Shown here one piece after another: positions 8,638 through 17,706 of a stretch of DNA of 64,000 nt; the stretch's first letter is position 1; the number at the start of each line of letters is the position of its first letter. The stretch spans positions 1 to 64,000 of the forward strand of contig CAWDBD010000002.1 in the NCBI GenBank assembly GCA_963800395.1, read 5' to 3'. The notes under the pieces are model-generated. The model was not told where the DNA came from, searched no databases, and saw nothing but the letters and a program-made list of their open reading frames with translations. The position numbers and the translations under genes were made by a program. This stretch comes from DASSBG01 sp963800395. GTDB taxonomy: Bacteria; Pseudomonadota; Gammaproteobacteria; Xanthomonadales; Rhodanobacteraceae.

Positions 8638-10452
8638 CTACTGGCCGCGCCAGACCAGCTTTATCCAGAACGAGCGTCCGGCCGTGTTGAAGCCGCGCAG
8701 AACGCTGTAGTCACGATCCATCAGGTTCTGTGCACGCAGGTGAACGTTCAGCCCGCGCGCGAGCTGCCAGTTGATGCGCGCGTTCAACAGGCTGTAGCCG
8801 GGCAGCTCCCCACCCAGCTCCGGGCGTGGACTCACCGCCTGCCACTCCACTCCGCCGTTGAGCGTGGTCGAAAAGCGGCGACCGAGCACCAGATTGGCTT
8901 TGCGGTCGGGTCGACGCAGCAAGCGCGTGTCGGCCTCGAGGTTGCGTGCCTTTTGCCATGTCGCATTGGCACGACCGTGCCATGGGCCGTGCTGCCAGCT
9001 GAGCGCAAGCTCGCTGCCGTCGATACGGGCCCGGGCGATGTTTTCGGCCTGAAAGAGCTCACCGTGGGTAAAACTGATCAGCTGGCTGATATCGGTGCGG
9101 TAGTGGCCAAAGCGCATGCTGAAAGCGGAGGAGGGTGTCCATTCCAGACCGGTTTCCGCGCTGTGCGAACGTTCCGGCTTCAGCAGGGGGTTGCCGGCGT
9201 AGTAGCCACCATATCCGGGTGAAAACTGCTCGTTCAGGTTGGGGCCGCGAAAGCCCTGGCCCCAACTGCCGCTGAGGCGCCAGTCCCTGCTTATGCTGAA
9301 GCCCAGGGCGGCCGATCCGGTGTTGGCGTTGCCGAACGCGCTGTTGTGGTCGTGGCGACCGGCCAGCTGCCAGTCCATGTGCCCCCGGGTGCCATGCCAA
9401 CTCGCGTAAACAGCCTGGTTGTCGCGACTTCCGCCGTAGCTGGTGGTGCCGCTGCTGGTATCCATGCTGGCACCACGTTCGTGCAACAGGTCGATCCCGG
9501 CAACCAGGTATTGCTGCCTGCCCAGCGCGACACGATTGCGCCAGCCGAGGCTCTGGCGTCGACTGCGAAAGCGGGTGGCATAGGCCGGCGTGGACAGGTC
9601 CTCGCGCGCATGACCCAGCATCAACTGGTGCGACCAGCCATGCCCCAGCGGGCCGGCCAGGCGCACACCCACGGTCTGCTCGATATTGTGCGATACGCCC
9701 TGATCGAATTCGACCGCGCTGTCACTGAGCATGCCGCTGCCAGACAGTGTCTGGCTGCCGATATCCACCGCGCCGCGCGCGCTCAGGTTGCGGTTGCGCT
9801 CGCCATCGTCGTCCGGGTTGTAGCTGAAGCCTTGCGGGTTCTGCGACGAGAATCCGCGCACATGGCGGATGCCGGCATTGATAGTAAATCCTTCCCTGCC
9901 CTGCCAGTGGCCGACGCCGGCGCTGGCCGAGCTGTCGGCACCGCTGCCCAGGCGCACGGCTGCCGCGCCGCCATCAAGCTTGCGGGTGAAGATCTGGATC
10001 ACGCCGCCGATGGCATCCGAGCCCCAGATGGCTGCACGCGGACCGCGCACGATCTCGATTCGTTCGACCACGTCCAGCGGCAACTGCTCCCAGGCAAAGG
10101 CGCCGGTATTGAGAGAGGCGGCACGTACGCCGTCAATGAGTACCAGAACATGATTCGAGTTGGTTCCGCGCAGAAACACGTTGGTCTGGGTGCCGGGCCC
10201 TCCCGAGCGCACAATATCAACACCGGCCTGCAACTGCAGTACCTCGTAGACATCGGCCGCACCGCTGGCCTCGATCGCGCTGCGATCAATGACCGAGACG
10301 TCGGCCAGCGAGTTGTCCACCGTCTGCACCACGCCGGTGGCTGTCACGACCATCTCCGGCTGTTCGCTGACGTGCTGCCCTGCTGAAGATTGCGCCTGCG
10401 CCAGCGGCGCCAGGCAGGCCAGCAGGCAGGAAAAAAAAGCGTTCTTGTTCAT
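8638..10452 (-). CDS. btuB: TonB-dependent vitamin B12 receptor BtuB
   Basis: Outer-membrane gated barrel that imports cobalamin using TonB energy. The 604-residue product has a signal peptide (ACLAPLAQAQ). A TonB-box-like EMVVTATG is followed by the plug domain (LVLIDGVRAASLN, ERIEIVRGPRAAIWGSDAIGGVIQI) and then the barrel with a RDYSVLRGFNTAGRSFWI-type end. The last residue is Gln rather than the usual terminal aromatic, although aromatics lie just before it. A start 34 codons further upstream is open but would place Arg/Pro-rich sequence before the signal peptide, so 10452 is used. The cobalamin riboswitch directly upstream makes the substrate assignment strong. Confidence 0.9.
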   Translation of the reverse strand: MNKNAFFSCLLACLAPLAQAQSSAGQHVSEQPEMVVTATGVVQTVDNSLADVSVIDRSAIEASGAADVYEVLQLQAGVDIVRSGGPGTQTNVFLRGTNSNHVLVLIDGVRAASLNTGAFAWEQLPLDVVERIEIVRGPRAAIWGSDAIGGVIQIFTRKLDGGAAAVRLGSGADSSASAGVGHWQGREGFTINAGIRHVRGFSSQNPQGFSYNPDDDGERNRNLSARGAVDIGSQTLSGSGMLSDSAVEFDQGVSHNIEQTVGVRLAGPLGHGWSHQLMLGHAREDLSTPAYATRFRSRRQSLGWRNRVALGRQQYLVAGIDLLHERGASMDTSSGTTSYGGSRDNQAVYASWHGTRGHMDWQLAGRHDHNSAFGNANTGSAALGFSISRDWRLSGSWGQGFRGPNLNEQFSPGYGGYYAGNPLLKPERSHSAETGLEWTPSSAFSMRFGHYRTDISQLISFTHGELFQAENIARARIDGSELALSWQHGPWHGRANATWQKARNLEADTRLLRRPDRKANLVLGRRFSTTLNGGVEWQAVSPRPELGGELPGYSLLNARINWQLARGLNVHLRAQNLMDRDYSVLRGFNTAGRSFWIKLVWRGQ

Positions 10453-10589
10453 GTCTGGATCCTCAATCGCACACCCGCGACAGGCGGGCGGAGGATCGGG
10501 TGGCGGGCGCGTTGCACGGACGATGGCAACGGCAGCCACCGTCGCCCGCCGCAACGCCTGACAAGAACGATGCTGTTGAATGCATCGAC

Positions 10590-10785
10590 CCAGGCCGGTC
10601 TCCGGGCTTGCAAGCGACGTTGCCGTCGGCCCGGTCGTCTTCCCGCAGTGATTGGCACTGCAGTGACATGCTGACCGGGTTGAACTTGCCTACCGTTGCG
10701 GGGGCAGCGCCGGACTCGAGGTCTTGATCCTCTGCACCGGCTTCCCGTTTCACCCTGTCCGCCGTGTCGACGACCAGGGCACCTG
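10590..10785 (-). promoter_or_regulatory. Cobalamin (AdoCbl) riboswitch controlling btuB
   Basis: Read on the minus strand, the leader has the hallmarks of the B12 aptamer in order: an AGGTGCCC-type 5' arm, GGGAAGCCGGTG, the conserved core CGGCGCTGCCCCCGCAACGG, a later CACTGC...GGGAAGAC segment, and the closing GAGACCGGCCT. The aptamer lies 138 bases before the btuB start, leaving room for an expression platform. Binding of adenosylcobalamin is expected to switch btuB off. Confidence 0.93.
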
Positions 10786-10837
10786 TGGCGACGGGGAGTC
10801 TAGCCGCTGGGGCAAACGGTCACAAGCCTGCGGCTTG

Positions 10838-11026
10838 TCACGCGTCCTGATGGCGCGCGCTAACAGCCTGTAGTTCGCCATCGGTAGCGATCTCGACCTG
10901 CATCTCGATGGGTCGACAGCATACGAAACAGTCTTCGACGTAATCCTGCGAGCCGGCCGAGGGATCGACGACCACCTCGATCGGCTCGCCACAATAGGGA
11001 CAGGTGACCTGGACGGGTTCCAGCAT
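10838..11026 (-). CDS. CPXCG-motif small cysteine-rich protein
   Basis: The 62-residue product has Cys9-Pro-Tyr-Cys12-Gly and a second cluster, Cys33-Phe-Val-Cys36-Cys37, which together form a likely zinc-binding knuckle. The layout (VQVTCPYCGE ... VEDCFVCCRPI) matches the small CPXCG family of unknown role found across gammaproteobacteria. The longer open frame upstream runs through an intergenic inverted-repeat element, so the start at 11026 (MLEPV) is preferred. It lies between hemW and the btuB leader on the same strand. Confidence 0.8.
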   Translation of the reverse strand: MLEPVQVTCPYCGEPIEVVVDPSAGSQDYVEDCFVCCRPIEMQVEIATDGELQAVSARHQDA

Positions 11027-11061
11027 GGGGCTTGGCGGGTGCGAGTTGGCGAAAAGATCAT

Positions 11062-11194
11062 TGTCCGCGAAGGACGCCGAGGGCGCAAAGAAGCGGCGAT
11101 ACCAATGCAGGATCGGAGTGAGCAAATCGGGGAGCCCACCCCGGGCTGAGTCCGATCCAATCCCCTTTGGCGTTCTTCGCGTTCCTTGCGGACA
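11062..11194. repeat. Intergenic inverted-repeat element (TGTCCGC ends)
   Basis: The left end reads TGTCCGCGAAGGACGCCGAG. The right end, read on the other strand, gives TGTCCGCAAGGAACGCGAAG. The two ends form an imperfect inverted repeat about 133 bases across. This 'AAGGACGCGAAG' style of sequence is known as dispersed intergenic repeats in many environmental genomes. It fills the gap between hemW and the CPXCG gene and creates a spurious N-terminal extension of the latter. Confidence 0.5.
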
Positions 11195-11203
11195 CAAGGC
11201 TTT

Positions 11204-12414
11204 TCATCCCATGAACAGCGCGATCACGTCATTGAGGAAGCGCTGGCCGAGTTCGGTGGTCTGCAGGCGATCCGGGTCGGCGCTCATCCAGCCGCGTTCG
11301 ATTGCCTCGGCTTGCGGCCCGGCGATGTCAGTCAGGCGCAGCCCCGTTCGTCTGCTGAAATCGGCCGCAGGCACGCCGTCGACAAGGCGCAGCGCGTTGA
11401 GCATGTATTCGAACGGCAGGTCGTCGCCGGCAATCGCCGTCTCGCCCTCGATGCGTCCGGGTTTGCCCGCGGCCTGCATCCAGGCCAGCGGCAGCTTCTT
11501 TTTCCAGCGCCGCTGGATGCGCCCGCTTGCCTGATCACTGAGTTTGCCGTGGGCGCCGGCACCAATGCCGAGGTAGTCGCCGAAGGCCCAGTAGTTGAGA
11601 TTGTGCCGCAGCGCCGGTCGGGTCGCGCATAGGCCGAGACCTCGTACTGGCCATAGCCGGACGCCGCCAGCCGTTCCTGGCATTCGATCTGGATGTCCCA
11701 GGCGGCGTCGTCTTCCGGCAGCCCGGCTGGCGGCCGGTTGGCAAAGGCAGTCCCTGGCTCCAGCGTCAGCTGGTAGTGGGAGATGTGTTCGGGTGCCAGC
11801 GCCATGGCACGTTCGATATCACCCAGCGCGCCCGCCAGATCCTGCCTCGGCAGCGCGTACATCAGGTCCAGATTGATGTTGTCGAAGCCGGCCTCGCGCG
11901 CCTGTCCGAAGGCCTGTTCTGCCTCGCGGGCGGAGTGGATCCGGCCCAGCCGCCCGAGCATGGCGTCGTCGAAACTCTGCACGCCAAACGACAGGCGGTT
12001 GACGCCGGCCTCGCGGTAGCCGTCGAAGTGACCGTGCTCTACCGTGCCGGGATTGGTCTCGAGCGTGATCTCGCAGTCGTCGGCCAGGGCCAGGCGCGAG
12101 CGCACGCCTTCGAGAAGGCGCGTGATCTGCGCGCCATCGAAAAGGCTGGGCGTGCCGCCGCCGAAGAAGATGCTGACGATCTCGCGCCCGGATGCGGCCG
12201 TGCCGAAATCGGCCAGATCCGCGTCGAGGTCGGCCAGCAGGGCATCCACATACCCCGCATACGGCGGTTGCCCGCGCACGCCGTGCGAGTTGAAGTCGCA
12301 ATAGGGGCACTTGCGCACGCACCAGGGCATGTGCACGTACAGCGCCAGCGGGATCGGGCCGAGCCGGTCAGGCAGGGCAACCTTGTCGCCCGCGGGAGCG
12401 CTCACGGCAGCCAT
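11204..12414 (-). pseudogene. hemW: Radical-SAM heme chaperone HemW, interrupted by a single-base frameshift
   Basis: HemW is a radical-SAM protein that binds and delivers heme. The N-terminal part has the iron-sulfur motif CVRKCPYC, the GGGTPS glycine motif and later ISHYQLTLEPGT. This frame stays intact to YEVSAYARPDRRC, after which it goes out of register. The expected continuation RHNLNYWAFGDYLGIGAGAHGK is found in a second frame starting at about 11607 and running to the stop at 11204. Restoring one C at TGC-GGCAC (about 11607) rejoins the frames into a 403-residue protein of normal length. It overlaps rdgB by 13 bases in an rph-rdgB-hemW operon. Sequencing or assembly error is as likely as a true mutation. 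Confidence 0.85.
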
Positions 12415-13019
12415 GTGTCCGTTTCCAGGCGCTCGGCAAGCGCGGCAAGGGCCTGGCCGCGATGGCTGATGCGGTTCTTCAGATCGCTGTCGAGCTCGGC
12501 GGCGCTAAGCTTGCTGCCATCAGGCTGGAACAGGGGGTCATAGCCAAAGCCACCGTTACCCCGTTCCGCATGCAGTATGCGCCCGTGCCAGCGGCCCTCG
12601 GTCACCAGCGGCGCCGGGTCATCGGCATGACGAAGCAGCGCAAGTACGCAGATGAAAAAAGCACAGCGCTGCTCGTCGGCTATTCCGTTCAGCTCACTCA
12701 GCAGTTTTCTCTTGTTGGCAGTGTGGTCACCGTGGCTGCCTGCGTAACGGGCCGAGTAGAGTCCCGGCGCGCCGTTCAGCGCGTTCACGCACAGGCCCGA
12801 GTCGTCAGCCAGCGAAGGCAGTCCTGTCGCGCGCGATGCATAACGTGCCTTGAGAATGGCGTTCTCGACGAATGTCGAGCCGGTTTCCTCGGCATCGCCG
12901 ACGCCGAGCGCGCCCTGCGCAATCAGCTCGATGCCGCGATCGCGCAGCAGTTCGCGCAATTCCTTCAGCTTGCCGGCATTGCCGCTGGCCAGGACCAGCG
13001 TGTTGGAGGTGTGGAACAT
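12402..13019 (-). CDS. rdgB: XTP/dITP (non-canonical purine NTP) pyrophosphatase RdgB
   Basis: Cytoplasmic house-cleaning enzyme that hydrolyses ITP, dITP and XTP to monophosphates. The 205-residue product shows the Ham1/RdgB hallmarks: the N-terminal LASGNAGKLKEL, then ETGSTFVENAILKAR, SLADDSGLCV, and GNGGFGYDPLF followed by ISHRGQAL. The open frame reaches 83 codons further upstream only because it reads through the CCCGAGT array. The ATG at 13019 (MFHTSNTLVLASGN) is the family start. It lies between rph and hemW. Confidence 0.95.
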   Translation of the reverse strand: MFHTSNTLVLASGNAGKLKELRELLRDRGIELIAQGALGVGDAEETGSTFVENAILKARYASRATGLPSLADDSGLCVNALNGAPGLYSARYAGSHGDHTANKRKLLSELNGIADEQRCAFFICVLALLRHADDPAPLVTEGRWHGRILHAERGNGGFGYDPLFQPDGSKLSAAELDSDLKNRISHRGQALAALAERLETDTWLP

Positions 13020-13040
13020 GATCTGTGTTTTATCCTCTTG

Positions 13041-13092
13041 CCCGAGTCCCGAGTCCCGAGTCCCGAGTCCCGAGTCCCGAGTCCCGAGTCCC
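13041..13092. repeat. Tandem heptamer array CCCGAGT, 7 copies
   Basis: Seven perfect copies of CCCGAGT and a trailing CCC lie in the rph-rdgB gap, 21 bases before the rdgB start (ACTCGGG on the coding strand). The same heptamer forms arrays at 22486 and 29509. There are no spacers, so this is not a CRISPR array. Confidence 0.95.
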
Positions 13093-13096
13093 AGTA

Positions 13097-13825
13097 CTAC
13101 TCCGCCAGCGCCGCTCGCTGCGCCTCGATCAGTTCGCCCACGCCCTTCTCGGCCAGGTCCATCATCGCCTGCATTTCGTCCCGGCGAAAGGCGTGCCCTT
13201 CGGCGGTGCCCTGGATCTCGATGAAGCCACCGCCGTCGTTCATGACCACGTTCATGTCGGTGTCGCAACTCGAGTCTTCGGCATAGTCGAGATCAAGCAC
13301 CGGTTGTCCGTTCCAGACGCCCACCGACACGGCGGCGACCGAGCCGATGACGGGGTTGCGCTTCAGCTGCTGGCGCTTCATCAGCCAGTTGACGGCATCG
13401 ACCAGAGCCACGTAGGCGCCGGTGATCGACGCGGTGCGGGTGCCGCCGTCGGCCTGGAGGACGTCGCAGTCGAGCGTGATGACGCGCTCGCCCAGTGCCT
13501 TGCGATTGACGCAGGCGCGCAGGCTGCGGCCAATCAGCCGCTGGATTTCCAGGGTGCGGCCACCCTGTTTGCCGCGCGTGGCCTCGCGCTGCGTGCGGCT
13601 GCCAGTAGCGCGCGGCAACATGCCGTATTCGGCCGTCACCCAGCCCTCGCCCTTGCCGCGCAGCCATGGCGGCACGCGGTCCTCGATACTGGCTGTGCAC
13701 AGCACACGGGTTTCGCCGGCACTGATCAGTACCGAGCCCTCGGCGTGACGGGTGAAGTGGCGCTGGATGGTGATGTCGCGCAATTGATCGGGTGCGCGTC
13801 CACTGGGGCGTTGCTGTTGGCTCAT
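13097..13825 (-). CDS. rph: Ribonuclease PH
   Basis: Phosphorolytic 3'-5' exoribonuclease that trims tRNA precursors. The 242-residue product begins MSQQQRPSGRAPDQLR, followed by the family phrases GWVTAEYGMLPRAT, RTLEIQRLIGRSLRA, DCDVLQADGGTRTASI and DLDYAEDSSCDTDMN. Length and motifs are normal for the family. An upstream extension of 23 codons was rejected in favour of the start at 13825. It diverges from yicC with a 68-base gap that must hold both promoters, and it leads rdgB and hemW. Confidence 0.96.
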   Translation of the reverse strand: MSQQQRPSGRAPDQLRDITIQRHFTRHAEGSVLISAGETRVLCTASIEDRVPPWLRGKGEGWVTAEYGMLPRATGSRTQREATRGKQGGRTLEIQRLIGRSLRACVNRKALGERVITLDCDVLQADGGTRTASITGAYVALVDAVNWLMKRQQLKRNPVIGSVAAVSVGVWNGQPVLDLDYAEDSSCDTDMNVVMNDGGGFIEIQGTAEGHAFRRDEMQAMMDLAEKGVGELIEAQRAALAE

Positions 13826-13893
13826 GATGAAATTAGGCACGAATGGGCGGGAAAGTTTACCATTGACGTCTTTTCCCCTGCCGGTGCCCCGCA

Positions 13894-14754
13894 ATGATCC
13901 GCAGCATGACCGCTTTTGCCAGTGCCGAGGGCGCCAGTGACCTGGGCACGCTGTCGTGCGAATTGCGCTCGGTCAATCACCGCTATCTGGAGACGACCCT
14001 GCGCTTGCCCGAGGAACTGCGGGTCTTCGAGCCGCTGCTTCGCGAGCGCATCGCGGATCGACTGGCGCGCGGCAAGGTTGATGTCAGTGTGCGCTTGCGT
14101 GGTGACAGCCACGCCCAAGGGCTGGAGGTGGATACCGAGTTCCTGGGTCATCTGGGAGATCTGCATGAGCAGATACGGCAACGCTTTGCCGGTGCGCAGG
14201 TCCAGACCACCGAATTGCTGCGTTATCCTGGTGTACTGCGTCAGCCTGAACTGGACCGCGATGCGCTTCAGTCAGCCTTGCTGGCGGTCCTGGACGAGGC
14301 CCTCGGTACGCTGACTGCCAGTCGCGAGCGCGAGGGCAGCCGGCTCGCCGACATGCTGCGGGAACGGCTTGACGGTATCGCCAGCCAGACCCGCGTGTTG
14401 CGTGGCCTGATGCCGGAGATCCGGGATGCGCTGCGACAGCGTTTGCAGTCGCGCCTGGCGGATCTGGCGCAGCCCGCTGATCCGGGCCGGCTGGAGCAGG
14501 AACTGGTGATGCAGGTGACCCGTGCCGATGTCGACGAGGAGCTGGATCGGCTGGATACGCATGTGGCCGAGGCACATAGGGTGCTGGATCTGGACGAGCC
14601 GGTTGGCCGGCGGCTGGATTTCCTGATGCAGGAATTCAATCGCGAAGCCAATACCCTGGGTTCCAAGGCGGTGGATACGCGCAGTACCCAGGCGGCCGTG
14701 GAATTGAAAGTACTGATTGAGCAGATGCGAGAACAGGTGCAGAACATCGAATGA
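13894..14754 (+). CDS. yicC: YicC family endoribonuclease
   Basis: The 286-residue product opens MIRSMTAFASAEG and has the conserved SVNHRYLETTLRLPEELR near the start. The family's C-terminal signature GRRLDFLMQEFNREANTLGSKA is also present. YicC proteins are endoribonucleases that act on small RNAs and other transcripts. The stop overlaps the gmk start by four bases (ATGA), so the two are co-translated, an arrangement common in gammaproteobacteria. Confidence 0.93.
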   Translation: MIRSMTAFASAEGASDLGTLSCELRSVNHRYLETTLRLPEELRVFEPLLRERIADRLARGKVDVSVRLRGDSHAQGLEVDTEFLGHLGDLHEQIRQRFAGAQVQTTELLRYPGVLRQPELDRDALQSALLAVLDEALGTLTASREREGSRLADMLRERLDGIASQTRVLRGLMPEIRDALRQRLQSRLADLAQPADPGRLEQELVMQVTRADVDEELDRLDTHVAEAHRVLDLDEPVGRRLDFLMQEFNREANTLGSKAVDTRSTQAAVELKVLIEQMREQVQNIE

Positions 14755-15389
14755 GTGAATCCACGCCAGAAACCGGTACGCTTTTTGTGGTCGCCGCCCC
14801 CTCCGGGGCGGGCAAGTCGACTTTGGTTAATGCCCTGCTTGAGCGTGAGCCAGGCATCAGCCTGTCGATATCCCACACCACGCGTGCGCCGCGCGCCAGT
14901 GAGAGCGAGGGCAATCACTATCATTTCGTATCGCGTGATCAATTCGATGCGATGATTGCCGCCGGTCAATTTTTCGAATACGCGGTTGTCCACGGCGACA
15001 TGAAGGGCACCTCGGTGACCTCAGTGGCGCCGATGCTGGAGCAGGGCGGCGATGTGCTGCTGGAGATCGACTGGCAAGGCGCGAGACAGGTCAGGAAGAA
15101 AGTGCCCGATTGCCGGAGCATATTCATTCTGCCGCCGTCGCGTGCCGAGCTTGAACGGCGTTTGCGCAGCCGTGCATCGGACAGCGAGGAAGCGATCGAG
15201 CGACGTCTGCAAGACTCTCGCGCCGATATTGCCCATGCCCATGAATTCGATTTCATCGTGGTCAACGATGATTTCGACAAGGCCCTGGGGGAGATGCAGG
15301 CCATCGTCAACGCGGTGCGCTGTCGTGCTTCCGTGCAGAGTCAGCGGCACAAGGCACTGATCGCCGAGTTGCTGGATACCGGCGCGTAG
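14751..15389 (+). CDS. gmk: Guanylate kinase
   Basis: Phosphorylates GMP to GDP in purine nucleotide metabolism. The 212-residue product has the P-loop APSGAGKST near residue 17, then SISHTTRAPR and EGNHYHFVSRDQF for GMP binding, and LLEIDWQGARQVRKK. Length is normal. It overlaps yicC at its 5' end. In many relatives rpoZ and spoT follow directly; here the mla genes come first. Confidence 0.97.
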   Translation: MSESTPETGTLFVVAAPSGAGKSTLVNALLEREPGISLSISHTTRAPRASESEGNHYHFVSRDQFDAMIAAGQFFEYAVVHGDMKGTSVTSVAPMLEQGGDVLLEIDWQGARQVRKKVPDCRSIFILPPSRAELERRLRSRASDSEEAIERRLQDSRADIAHAHEFDFIVVNDDFDKALGEMQAIVNAVRCRASVQSQRHKALIAELLDTGA

Positions 15390-15544
15390 CCAGCGGACCG
15401 GACACCAGGGCAAAGCCATGACTGAACGTCTGAATACTCGTCGCCCGGGTATGCATGGGGATGCTCGAATGATCAGGCGCCATGTTGCGGAATATCCCAT
15501 CACCGCTTCCACGCAGCCGTACTGTCGGCTATCGTAACCAGCTT

Positions 15545-16369
15545 ATGCCTGACACCAACGCCAACGACCCCCTGATCAGGATCCGCAACCTGAGTACCCG
15601 CCTGGGTAACAAGCAGATCTTCGACCAGATGAACCTGGACATTCCCCGCGGCAAGGTCACGGCCATCATGGGCCCCAGCGGAACAGGCAAGACGACCCTG
15701 TTGCGGCACATCACCGGCCAGCTGAATGGCGACGCCGGTGAAGTGCAGGTGCAGGGGCAGTCAGTCGCCAGCCTGGATCGCAGCGGACTGTACCGTCTGC
15801 GCGAGCGGATTGGCTACCTGTTCCAGAACTCGGCCCTGCTGACCGACTACGACGTGTTCGAGAATGTGGCCTTTCCGCTTCGTCAGCATGCCAAATTGCC
15901 CGAGGTGCTGGTGCGCAACATTGTCCTGATGAAGTTGCAGGCGGTAGGTTTGCGCGGGGCTGCGCGGCTGATGCCGAGCGAGCTTTCCGGCGGCATGGCG
16001 CGGCGTGTGGCGCTGGCCCGTGCGATTGTCTTCGATCCGATGCTCATTCTCTATGACGAGCCGTTCGTGGGCCTGGATCCCATCGCCCTGAATCAGGTCT
16101 TGCGCCTGATCCATACGCTCAACCAGACCCTCGGCATCACCTCGGTACTGGTAGCCCACGAGCTGGCCGCCGTGCGTGAAGCCGCCGATCATGTGTTCCT
16201 CATTGCCCAGGGCAAGGTGGTTGCCGACGGTGATCCGGCTCATCTGGCCGAAGATGGCTCGCCCTGGACACGGCAGTTCTTCGGCGGCGAAGCCGACGGA
16301 CCCGTGCCGTTTCATTACCCCGCTGGCGACTATGCGACCGAGCTGGGCCTGGCCGGGGAAGGTGAATGA
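15545..16369 (+). CDS. mlaF: Phospholipid transport ABC ATPase MlaF
   Basis: ATPase of the Mla system, which moves phospholipids across the periplasm to keep the outer membrane asymmetric. The 274-residue product has Walker A GPSGTGKTT, signature LSGGMARR and Walker B LILYDEPF, all as in MlaF. The frame opens 21 codons upstream but MPDTNANDPLIRIRNLS at 15545 is the better start. The stop overlaps mlaE by four bases. It is the first gene of mlaFEDCB. Confidence 0.92.
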   Translation: MPDTNANDPLIRIRNLSTRLGNKQIFDQMNLDIPRGKVTAIMGPSGTGKTTLLRHITGQLNGDAGEVQVQGQSVASLDRSGLYRLRERIGYLFQNSALLTDYDVFENVAFPLRQHAKLPEVLVRNIVLMKLQAVGLRGAARLMPSELSGGMARRVALARAIVFDPMLILYDEPFVGLDPIALNQVLRLIHTLNQTLGITSVLVAHELAAVREAADHVFLIAQGKVVADGDPAHLAEDGSPWTRQFFGGEADGPVPFHYPAGDYATELGLAGEGE

Positions 16370-17133
16370 ACAGACCTCGCGTATTCGGTCCGCTTGCCCG
16401 GTCGCTGGCCGAGGTCGGTTCATGCGGCCTGTTCGCCCTGTCGGTGCTGGGAGCGATCCCGCGCAGCCTGCGCTACTTGCGCGAAACCGTGCGACAAATA
16501 TGGTTCGTCGGTGCCATGAGCCTGATCATCATCATGACCAGCGGCCTTTTCGTGGGCATGGTGCTGGGTTTGCAGCTCTATTACGTGCTGTCGATCTTTG
16601 GCGGCACCGCAGCCCTGGGCTCTGTGGTGGCTCTGAGCCTGTTCCGGGAGCTTGGGCCCGTGGTGACGGCACTGCTTTTTGCCGGCCGCGCCGGTACCGC
16701 AATCACAGCCGAAATAGGCCTCATGCGTGCCACCGACCAGCTTGATGCCATGGAAATGATGGCGGTCGATCCGATGGCCTATGTCGTGGCTCCGCGTTTT
16801 CTGGCTGGCCTGATCGCAATGCCGCTGCTGGCTTGCGTGTTCAACGCCATGGGCGTGCTCGGCGGTTACCTGGTCGGCGTAACCTGGCTCGGCATAGACA
16901 GTGGTACTTTCTGGTCAAACATGACCGGTAGCGTTGATGTGTGGACTGACGTGGTCAATGGCGTCTGGAAGAGCCTGGCTTTTGGCGCCGTGGTCACGCT
17001 GATTTCGGTCTATCAGGGATATGCCGCGCCGCCCACCAGCGAGGGGGTGGCCAACGCCACCACGCGTACGGTGGTGTTTTCATCCATTGTGGTGCTGGCA
17101 CTGGATTTCGTCATGACTGCCTTCCTGATGTAA
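16366..17133 (+). CDS. mlaE: Phospholipid transport permease MlaE
   Basis: Inner-membrane permease partner of MlaF. The 255-residue product has five or so hydrophobic segments and the MlaE signatures SLFRELGPVVTALLFAGRAGTAITAEIG and TDQLDAMEMMAVDP, which contact the ATPase. It overlaps mlaF and precedes mlaD by 71 bases. Confidence 0.94.
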   Translation: MNRPRVFGPLARSLAEVGSCGLFALSVLGAIPRSLRYLRETVRQIWFVGAMSLIIIMTSGLFVGMVLGLQLYYVLSIFGGTAALGSVVALSLFRELGPVVTALLFAGRAGTAITAEIGLMRATDQLDAMEMMAVDPMAYVVAPRFLAGLIAMPLLACVFNAMGVLGGYLVGVTWLGIDSGTFWSNMTGSVDVWTDVVNGVWKSLAFGAVVTLISVYQGYAAPPTSEGVANATTRTVVFSSIVVLALDFVMTAFLM

Positions 17134-17204
17134 GCGCCACCTGATGTCGCCGTCATGAAATTCATCATGCCCGTTTTGCAACCATTCATCGAGAGGATCT
17201 CGCC

Positions 17205-17681
17205 GTGAGTCAACCCAGATCGTCCTATGCCATTGGCGCCGGCCTGTTCATTCTGCTGGGCTTTGCCGCGTTGGCCTATCTGGCCACCCAGACCACTTCC
17301 CTGGCCAATTACAGTCAGGGTGATACCTACGCGCTGAAGGCTCACTTCACCAATATCGGCCAGCTCAAGCTGCGTGCGCCGGTGAAGATTGCCGGTGTTC
17401 GCATCGGCTCCGTGGAAGCAATCCAGCTGGAGCCGGAGAAGCTCGATGCCCTGGTGACTCTGGGCATCGACACCCGTTATGACCAGATTCCCGATGATTC
17501 GGGTGCCGCCATATTCACGAGTGGTTTATTGGGTGACCAGTACGTTGGCTTGCAACCGGGTGGATCGCCCGAGATGCTTCGCGATGGCGATCAGCTGATT
17601 CTGACCCAGTCGGCCATGCAGCTTGAAGATCTGATTGGCAAGTTCCTGGTCAACGACAAACCGTCCGACAACAAGAAATAG
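17205..17681 (+). CDS. mlaD: Periplasmic MCE-domain lipid-transport protein MlaD
   Basis: The 158-residue product has one N-terminal membrane segment (GAGLFILLGFAALAYLA) and a single MCE domain. Diagnostic phrases are NIGQLKLRAPVKIAGVRIGSV and IFTSGLLGDQYVGLQPGG. MlaD forms a hexameric ring on the MlaFE complex. The start is GTG at 17205 with GAGAGG 8 bases upstream. Confidence 0.93.
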   Translation: MSQPRSSYAIGAGLFILLGFAALAYLATQTTSLANYSQGDTYALKAHFTNIGQLKLRAPVKIAGVRIGSVEAIQLEPEKLDALVTLGIDTRYDQIPDDSGAAIFTSGLLGDQYVGLQPGGSPEMLRDGDQLILTQSAMQLEDLIGKFLVNDKPSDNKK

Positions 17682-17706
17682 AACCCTTTTTCAGGAGATC
17701 CCAAAG

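Noticed and set aside
9346..10386. A 346-codon plus-strand frame opposite btuB.
   Set aside because: btuB has clear family motifs and a riboswitch on the other strand.
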